From CAZAGT01 sp964484515 (GTDB lineage: Bacteria > Desulfobacterota > DSM-4660 > Desulfatiglandales > HGW-15), in the NCBI GenBank assembly GCA_964484515.1, contig CAZAGT010000019.1:1-27536 (forward strand): 27,536 nucleotides of DNA. Reading direction: 5' to 3'. Positions 22,547 to 27,536 of the stretch are shown piece by piece. How positions within the stretch are numbered: the first letter of the stretch is position 1; each line of letters opens with the position of its first letter. The translations under genes were made by a program, and so were the position numbers. Under the pieces are notes generated by a model, which was given only the letters and a program-made list of their open reading frames with translations, was not told the DNA's origin and did not search any database.

Positions 22547-23557
22547 TTGCTCAGGGAACAACTCAAAGAGATCGAGAAAAACGCTGTTCAGGAATTTGAG
22601 GCCGCGGAGGACCTTCCGCGCCTGGAGGACCTGCGGGTCAACTACCTTGGAAAGAAGGGGTTGTTGAGTTCGATCTTGAAGAAGATCGTTGAGGTCCCAA
22701 CGGAGCAAAGGCCCGAGTTAGGCAAGCTGGCCAACCAAGTGAAGGGCAGACTGACGCAGGCACTGACCGAGGCCCGCAAGAGGGTAGGATCGCAAAAGGT
22801 CGTCGATGATTCCCTCCTGGATGTAACCCTGCCGGGCAAGAAACCGATGCAGGGACATCTACACCCGATCACGCACGTGCTGCAGGAAATCTGCGACATA
22901 TTCCGAAATATGGGATTTCGGATTGTCACAGGTCCTGAGGTGGAGTTGGACTACTACAACTTTGAAGCCCTGAATATCCCCAAGGATCATCCTGCCAGGG
23001 ATATGCAGGACACCTTTTATATCTCCGACAACGTGGTTCTGAGGACGCACACGTCACCAATCCAGGTACGCGTCATGGAAAGGAAGTCTCCGCCCGTCAG
23101 TATCATTGCACCCGGCAAGGTCTATCGGCGCGACTCGGACGTATCACATACGCCCATGTTCCACCAGGTAGAGGGACTGCTGGTCGACAAGGGTGTCAAC
23201 TTCGGCGATCTGAAGGGTACGCTGACGTCCTTCGTGCATCAAATGTTTGGGCGTGACACCGCCTTGCGGTTCAGGCCCAGCTTCTTCCCTTTCACAGAAC
23301 CGAGCGCTGAAGTGGATATTCAATGTGTGATGTGTCATGGCACCGGCTGCCGGACATGTTCTCATACGGGTTGGATCGAAATCCTCGGTTCGGGCATGGT
23401 CAACCCGAGGGTCTTCGAATTCGTGCATTACGATTCCGAGGTCTACACGGGCTTCGCGTTTGGGATGGGTATCGAGCGAATCGCAATGCTCAAGTATGGG
23501 ATCGATGACATTCAGCTCTTCTTCAAGAATGACATTCGTTTTTTGCGGCAGTTTTAG
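22547..23557 (+). CDS. pheS: Phenylalanyl-tRNA synthetase alpha subunit
   Basis: The catalytic subunit of the (alpha-beta)2 class II enzyme that charges tRNA-Phe. The 336 residues comprise an N-terminal coiled-coil tRNA-binding region (about 1-90, with RVNYLGKKGLLSSILK) and the class II core with HPITHVLQEICDIFRNMGF, DTFYISD, LRTHTSPIQVRVM, GKVYRRD, MFHQVEGLLVDKG, FRPSFFPFTEPSAEVD and motif 3 GFAFGMGIERIAMLKYGI. The CVMCHGTGCRTC cysteine cluster inside the core resembles that of related bacteria. It starts with TTG at 22547, supported by GAGGAG 6 nt upstream. It is separated from pheT by an unusually long 165-nt spacer. Confidence 0.97.
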   Translation: MLREQLKEIEKNAVQEFEAAEDLPRLEDLRVNYLGKKGLLSSILKKIVEVPTEQRPELGKLANQVKGRLTQALTEARKRVGSQKVVDDSLLDVTLPGKKPMQGHLHPITHVLQEICDIFRNMGFRIVTGPEVELDYYNFEALNIPKDHPARDMQDTFYISDNVVLRTHTSPIQVRVMERKSPPVSIIAPGKVYRRDSDVSHTPMFHQVEGLLVDKGVNFGDLKGTLTSFVHQMFGRDTALRFRPSFFPFTEPSAEVDIQCVMCHGTGCRTCSHTGWIEILGSGMVNPRVFEFVHYDSEVYTGFAFGMGIERIAMLKYGIDDIQLFFKNDIRFLRQF

Positions 23558-23567
23558 TTTGTCGACG

Positions 23568-23618
23568 CTCTAGCCGCCTTGCGTTGATTCTGCTGCCATC
23601 GTGGCACCTTGGCTAGAG
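23568..23618 (+). promoter_or_regulatory. Nested inverted repeats in the pheS-pheT spacer
   Basis: CTCTAGCC (23568-23575) pairs perfectly with GGCTAGAG (23611-23618). Inside lies a second hairpin, TGCCA-TCG-TGGCA (23594-23606). No T tail follows, so it is not an ordinary terminator. It could be an RNA regulatory structure or an mRNA processing/stability element for pheT. Confidence 0.4.
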
Positions 23619-23722
23619 GCGTGATACACATCGACGAGCTTTAAGAAACCAGAAAACGAAAGCGTTACCTAAATGCCACATGGCTGCTACAACGACACGC
23701 CGTGTGGGTTGGGGGATAGACC

Positions 23723-26137
23723 TTGCGTCTGAGCGTAAACTGGTTGCGGGACTATGTTCCCATCGACATGTCGCCGGGCGAACTGGGGAACCTGTTGACG
23801 ATGGCCGGTCTCGAGGTCGAAGGGATCGAACCGTACGGACAGGGCCTAGACGATGTCATCGTGGCCGAAGTCTTGGTTGTCCACAAGCATCCTGCGGCCG
23901 ACCGCCTCTTCGTCTGCGAAGTGAATAGCGGCAGCGAAAACATCTCCGTGGTTTGTGGCGCTCCAAATCTCACGATAGGGGCTAAAGTCCCTCTGGCCCT
24001 GCCGGGCATCGAGCTGCCGGGGGGGATACGGGTCGAAGTGGACACGATTCGAGGCGAACGTTCAGAGGGTATGCTCCTGGCCGAAGACGAGATGGGGCTT
24101 AGCGACGACCATACCGGCATTATGATCTTGGATCCGGATCTGAAACCGGGCGAGGCGTTTTCCAGAGCGCTGCCGATAGAAGACTGGGCCTTGGAGGTGA
24201 GTATTACTCCGAACCGGCCCGACTGGACTTCGGTCCTGGGTGTTGCCAGGGAGATTGCGGCCCTGACGGGACAGAGTCTAAGCAAACCCGTCATTGAGAT
24301 CGAAGAGGAGGACAAGCCCGTCGAGGGTCTCGCCGATGTCACGATCGAAGACCCGCTAGGTTGTCCACGTTACGCAGCCTCCGTCATCCGGGGCGTTACC
24401 TTGGGGCCGTCGCCCTTCTGGTTGCGCTCGCGACTGCACAAGTCCGGCGTCCGCAGCATCAACAACGTGGTCGATGTAACGAATTATGTGATGCTGGAGA
24501 TGGGGCAACCGTTACATGCCTTTGACTACGATCGACTCAGGGAGAACCGCATCGTTGTCCGCCGTTCGATCGACGGAGAGACATTCACGACGCTGGACGG
24601 GCAATCCCATCAACTCAACGACGAGGTCCTGATGATCTGCGACGGTAAGAGACCGGTGGCTGTCGCGGGCGTCATGGGTGGTCTTAACTCCGAAATCTTC
24701 GCCGGCTCCGTCAATGTACTCCTCGAAAGCGCCTGTTTCGATCCCCGCACCATCAGAAGGGGGTCAAAGTGGCTCGGTCTTTCTACGGAGGCTTCCTACC
24801 GCTTTGAGAGAGGGACGGACGTGGAGGGGGCGGTGCCTGCTCTGAAAAGGGCATCCGGACTTATTTCGCGTCTTGCGGGCGGGAGAATCGCGAGGGGGGT
24901 TATCGACCGCTATCCCTCCCCCCGTCCGACACCAGTGATCGACCTGCGGGTGAATAGGACCAATCAGTTCCTCGCGACCTCCATCTCACAGCCTGATGTG
25001 ACCGGATACCTGCAGGCCCTTGAAATGGAAACGGAAGCACTTGACCAGAATACGCTTCGAGTTAGGCCTCCCTCGTTCCGGGTCGATGTCAGCCGTGAGG
25101 TCGACCTCATGGAGGAGGTGGCCCGCTTGGAGGGCTACGATCGGATACCGGTGACCGTTCCGGCGATCAGACCGTCCGAGGAAGAGCCGGATCCGGAATT
25201 TGTCCTCCGGGATCGAGTGCGCAAGATTATGGTCGGGCTCGGTTTCTCGGAGATCATTTCCTACAGCTTCGTCTCATCAGGGTTCCCGGATCTTGTTGCA
25301 GCCCCGAAGGAAAGCCCCCTGCGCTCCTTTGTCGAGTTGCTCAAACCGCTGACCACCGACCAATCGGTCATGCGGACCTCTTTGGTGCCCGGGCTCATGG
25401 CCGCCGTCAGGGCCAACGCGGCTCACGGGGAGACAGATCTCAGACTCTTTGAGTGGGGCAAGGTATTCATCGACCGCGATGATGAGGATTTGCCGCTCGA
25501 AAAGACGGCCCTGGCAGCCTGCATGACCGGCAGCTATCAGGACAAGGTCTGGCATGGAGACAGGCAAGCGGTCGATTTTTATCATATCAAGGGAGCTGTC
25601 GAGAGTCTCTTAGAATATTTGGCCATAGGCGAAGCGGTCTTTCAAAGGGATGGGATCGCCCCCGGATATGATCCCGTTGCTTCGTGTAACATTCTTCACG
25701 CGGAATCGCGAATCGGTATCATCGGCCGGCCCGTACCTCAGGTCCTCGAGGCGTATGAACTAAAAGGCCTGGGGGTCTATCTGTTTGAACTGGATATCGA
25801 AGGCCTCCTCAAAGCGATACCACAGGAACGGAGATTCCGGCCCTTTGCGAGGTTTCCGGCGGTCTACCGAGACGTTTCTCTGATTGTCGACCAGGACAAG
25901 GAAATCCATCAGATCCAAGAGATCGTGCGGCGGGTTGGGGGTGACCTGGTAGAGTCCGTCACCCTCTTCGACCTGTACGAAGGTGAGAAGATCGGCTCCT
26001 CGAAAAAGGCATTGGCTTTTCGGATATGTTACCGATCGCGGGATCGGACCTTGGCCGGTAAAGAAATCAACCAGTTGCACGAGGCCATTATCGCCCAGAT
26101 AGGCCTGGAGACCGGGGGGCGATTGCGGGAGGGCTGA
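23723..26137 (+). CDS. pheT: Phenylalanyl-tRNA synthetase beta subunit
   Basis: The large subunit of PheRS, needed for tRNA recognition and editing. The 804 residues follow the normal order. The N-terminal part (LSVNWLRDYV) is followed by the tRNA-bind (OB) domain with HPAADRLFVCEVNSG and VVCGAPNL. Next come the B3/B4 editing domain with VVDVTNYVMLEMGQPLHAFD and STEASYRFERG, and B5 with VDVSREVDLMEEVARLEGYD. The core-like domain contains SYSFVSS and LRLFEWGKVF. The C-terminal FDX-ACB domain has FARFPAVYRDVSLIV and LFDLYEG. It begins with TTG at 23723, with a GGGGG run about 8 nt upstream. It is followed after 7 nt by the MerR-type gene. Confidence 0.97.
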   Translation: MRLSVNWLRDYVPIDMSPGELGNLLTMAGLEVEGIEPYGQGLDDVIVAEVLVVHKHPAADRLFVCEVNSGSENISVVCGAPNLTIGAKVPLALPGIELPGGIRVEVDTIRGERSEGMLLAEDEMGLSDDHTGIMILDPDLKPGEAFSRALPIEDWALEVSITPNRPDWTSVLGVAREIAALTGQSLSKPVIEIEEEDKPVEGLADVTIEDPLGCPRYAASVIRGVTLGPSPFWLRSRLHKSGVRSINNVVDVTNYVMLEMGQPLHAFDYDRLRENRIVVRRSIDGETFTTLDGQSHQLNDEVLMICDGKRPVAVAGVMGGLNSEIFAGSVNVLLESACFDPRTIRRGSKWLGLSTEASYRFERGTDVEGAVPALKRASGLISRLAGGRIARGVIDRYPSPRPTPVIDLRVNRTNQFLATSISQPDVTGYLQALEMETEALDQNTLRVRPPSFRVDVSREVDLMEEVARLEGYDRIPVTVPAIRPSEEEPDPEFVLRDRVRKIMVGLGFSEIISYSFVSSGFPDLVAAPKESPLRSFVELLKPLTTDQSVMRTSLVPGLMAAVRANAAHGETDLRLFEWGKVFIDRDDEDLPLEKTALAACMTGSYQDKVWHGDRQAVDFYHIKGAVESLLEYLAIGEAVFQRDGIAPGYDPVASCNILHAESRIGIIGRPVPQVLEAYELKGLGVYLFELDIEGLLKAIPQERRFRPFARFPAVYRDVSLIVDQDKEIHQIQEIVRRVGGDLVESVTLFDLYEGEKIGSSKKALAFRICYRSRDRTLAGKEINQLHEAIIAQIGLETGGRLREG

Positions 26138-26144
26138 CGAGACC

Positions 26145-26480
26145 ATGCAGATTCCAGAGGATAAGACCTATTTCCGGATCGGAGAAGTGAGCCGCATAAC
26201 CGGGCTGGAACCGTATGTCTTGCGGTATTGGGAAAGCGAGTTTCCCCAAATCAGGCCGCGCAGGGCCGACTCCAATCAGAGGACGTATCGGAAGAAAGAC
26301 CTCGAGATCATTATGGAGATCAAGCGGCTTCTGTATGACGAGAGGCTGACGATTGAGGGCGCCCGAAAGAAGCTGAAGCTGAAGCTGAAGCAGAAGGCGA
26401 CGAATGGGGTTGGGGAGCGGGAGATCCTGGCGGAGCTGAAATCGGAGCTTCAAGATATCCTCAGGGTCCTGTCCCCCTGA
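26145..26480 (+). CDS. MerR-family transcriptional regulator
   Basis: A 111-residue DNA-binding protein. An N-terminal MerR winged helix-turn-helix covers about residues 8-78 (YFRIGEVSRITGLEPYVLRY, then WESEFPQIRPRR, NQRTYRKKDLEIIMEIKRLL, LTIEGARKKL). It is followed by a short lysine/leucine-rich helix (KLKLKLKQK, encoded by three GCTGAA repeats at 26372-26389) and a final helix. There is no effector-binding domain and no cysteine for metal sensing. Such small MerR proteins often follow pheT (or ihfA) in Desulfobacterota, and their target is not known. It starts at ATG 26145, 7 nt after pheT, with GGAGGG about 12 nt upstream, and is probably co-transcribed. Confidence 0.92.
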   Translation: MQIPEDKTYFRIGEVSRITGLEPYVLRYWESEFPQIRPRRADSNQRTYRKKDLEIIMEIKRLLYDERLTIEGARKKLKLKLKQKATNGVGEREILAELKSELQDILRVLSP

Positions 26481-26580
26481 GACTTGCGGCAAGTGGCTCT
26501 TCAAAGCAGCTTCCCACCAGGAATTCCCACCTTGGTGCCTATCATCGAAGGCGACCATCCCCACCCCAGGGTACAACTTC

Positions 26581-27309
26581 ATGACGAAATACATGGAACG
26601 CCATTACAGGAGGCGGGCCCAGGCACGGGATCTGAGATCTTTTCAGGTCGCCGTCAAGGAGACTGACCTTTGGGTCAGTGCCGAAAGGGATCTGAAAGAG
26701 GAAACCAGAGACCTCGTTATCCGCTACCGACATCAGCTTGAGCACTACATCGAATCACATCAGGTGTTTCTGACTAGCCTGCAACCCTTACCGGAAGATC
26801 CCTATGCTCCGCAGATGGTCGCGGAAATGATCCGGGCGACAAAAGGCATTGGGGTAGGGCCCATGGCGGCCGTTGCGGGGGCGGTGGCACAGTATGTGGG
26901 AAAGGGACTCTTGGAGATCAGTGAACAGGTCATCGTGGAGAATGGCGGTGACATTTTCCTGCAAACCAAACGCGCGGTTACGATCGCGGTCTTTGCCGGC
27001 GACTCCCCCTTGAGCGAACAGGTCGGCCTAAAGATTCCCTCCAGGCAGATGCCGCTCGGAGTCTGTTCTTCCTCAGGCAAAGTGGGTCACTCTCTCAGTA
27101 AAGGAGTTGCCGATGTGGTCTGTATCCTATCCACATCGGCGATTCTGGCGGATGGGGCCGCAACACTTCTCGGTAACAGGATAAAGGGTCCTGCCGACCT
27201 GCGGAGATTCGGCAATTGGGTGCAGGAGATCGATGGCCTCTTGGGCGGGTTGGCCGTTGTCGGGGATAAGATGGCTGTTTGGGGTGATATCGAACTTGTG
27301 GGCCTATAA
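26581..27309 (+). CDS. UPF0280 family protein
   Basis: A 242-residue protein of the UPF0280 family, related in fold to ApbE (FAD:protein FMN transferase) but of unproven activity. Family motifs seen are FQVAVKETDLWV, GIGVGPMAAVAGAVAQYVGK, VENGGDIFLQ, GVCSSSGKVGHSLSKGVADVV and ADGAATLLGNRI. There is no signal peptide or membrane helix, so it is probably cytoplasmic. ATG 26581 has AGGGT 8 nt upstream; Met5 is an alternative. It lies 100 nt after the MerR gene, so it may be the last gene of the pheT unit or have its own promoter. It converges with an unidentified minus-strand gene whose stop is about 90 nt away. Confidence 0.9.
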   Translation: MTKYMERHYRRRAQARDLRSFQVAVKETDLWVSAERDLKEETRDLVIRYRHQLEHYIESHQVFLTSLQPLPEDPYAPQMVAEMIRATKGIGVGPMAAVAGAVAQYVGKGLLEISEQVIVENGGDIFLQTKRAVTIAVFAGDSPLSEQVGLKIPSRQMPLGVCSSSGKVGHSLSKGVADVVCILSTSAILADGAATLLGNRIKGPADLRRFGNWVQEIDGLLGGLAVVGDKMAVWGDIELVGL

Positions 27310-27398
27310 CGAACCCCGCCGCTTGCCATGGGAGAGGTAAGTGTCAAAACCTCATTTCATGAAGTTTCATACGCGGCTATACAGAGCCGTTCTCCGCA

Positions 27399-27536
27399 TT
27401 ACAGGAAGTAGAGTTGCTCATCTTTTGCGGGGGGCCGGGTGTGAACCGCCTTGGCCGAACCTTCTTTCAGAGAGAACGGTTCTTCCTCTTCGAGCAGGTC
27501 ACCCATTTCGGCTTCTACCTGCTCGGGGTCCTCTCC
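27399..27536 (-). CDS. 3' end of an unidentified gene (runs off the window)
   Basis: An open minus-strand frame entering from the window edge and ending at TAA (27399-27401) encodes the last 45 residues of a protein. These are strongly acidic at first (EQVEAEMGDLLEEEEPF), then end VHTRPPAKDEQLYFL. No family is recognised from this tail. It could be a chance frame, but its uninterrupted length to the edge and the coding-like composition favour a real gene. Confidence 0.5.
   Translation of the reverse strand, partial: GEDPEQVEAEMGDLLEEEEPFSLKEGSAKAVHTRPPAKDEQLYFL

Noticed and set aside
26372..26389. Three GCTGAA repeats in the MerR gene as a phase-variation tract
   Set aside because: The 6-bp unit keeps the reading frame and encodes a simple KLKLK helix; three copies are too few for strong slippage.

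Overview
This is a chromosomal segment of about 55-60% G+C (judged by eye) from a Gram-negative-type bacterium. Gene content and order (ileS-lspA-lgt; a LysM gene, dprA and topA; thrS-infC-rpmI-rplT-pheS-pheT followed by a MerR gene; a stand-alone LUD protein; UPF0280) best fit an anaerobic Desulfobacterota (deltaproteobacterial) genome. That is inference from gene content, not a database result. A run of ten Ns at 9981-9990 shows the sequence is a draft or metagenome-type assembly.

Layout. Bases 128-9550 lie on the minus strand. They hold topA, dprA, a secreted LysM protein, and the cluster ileS > lspA > lgt > a 56-codon small gene. The small gene (5298-5468) overlaps the lgt stop codon. Bases 9822-13493 lie on the plus strand: a DHH phosphoesterase interrupted by the assembly gap, mgtE overlapping it by 8 nt, a LUD-domain protein, and a VanZ-like membrane gene broken by a one-base frameshift. 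Bases 13494-19265 are looser. They contain a short hybrid histidine kinase without a sensor, a CoA-ligase alpha-type protein, a lytic transglycosylase and one minus-strand small hypothetical gene. Long intergenic stretches between them carry dispersed repeats. Bases 19266-26137 are the translation cluster thrS-infC-rpmI-rplT-pheS-pheT, followed by a MerR-type regulator, a UPF0280 protein and the 3' end of an unidentified minus-strand gene running off the window.

How the parts relate. IleS charges isoleucine, while Lgt and LspA carry out successive steps of lipoprotein maturation. TopA and DprA act on DNA. The plus-strand translation cluster makes two aminoacyl-tRNA synthetases, IF3, L35 and L20. 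It shows several possible control points: a stable hairpin with a T-rich tail just before thrS, an apparent ATA start codon for infC, a structured leader before rpmI, a hairpin after rplT, and an unusually long, nested-inverted-repeat spacer between pheS and pheT.

Most of the window is ordinary housekeeping and I do not see a defence locus, mobile element, CRISPR array or secondary-metabolite cluster. The points most worth a second look are the small gene after lgt, the infC start, the RNA-like structures around thrS, rpmI and pheT, the 17-bp repeat bracketing the Ns (probable assembly error), the frameshifted VanZ gene, the PAS-like fragment upstream of the sensorless kinase, and the family of intergenic repeats.
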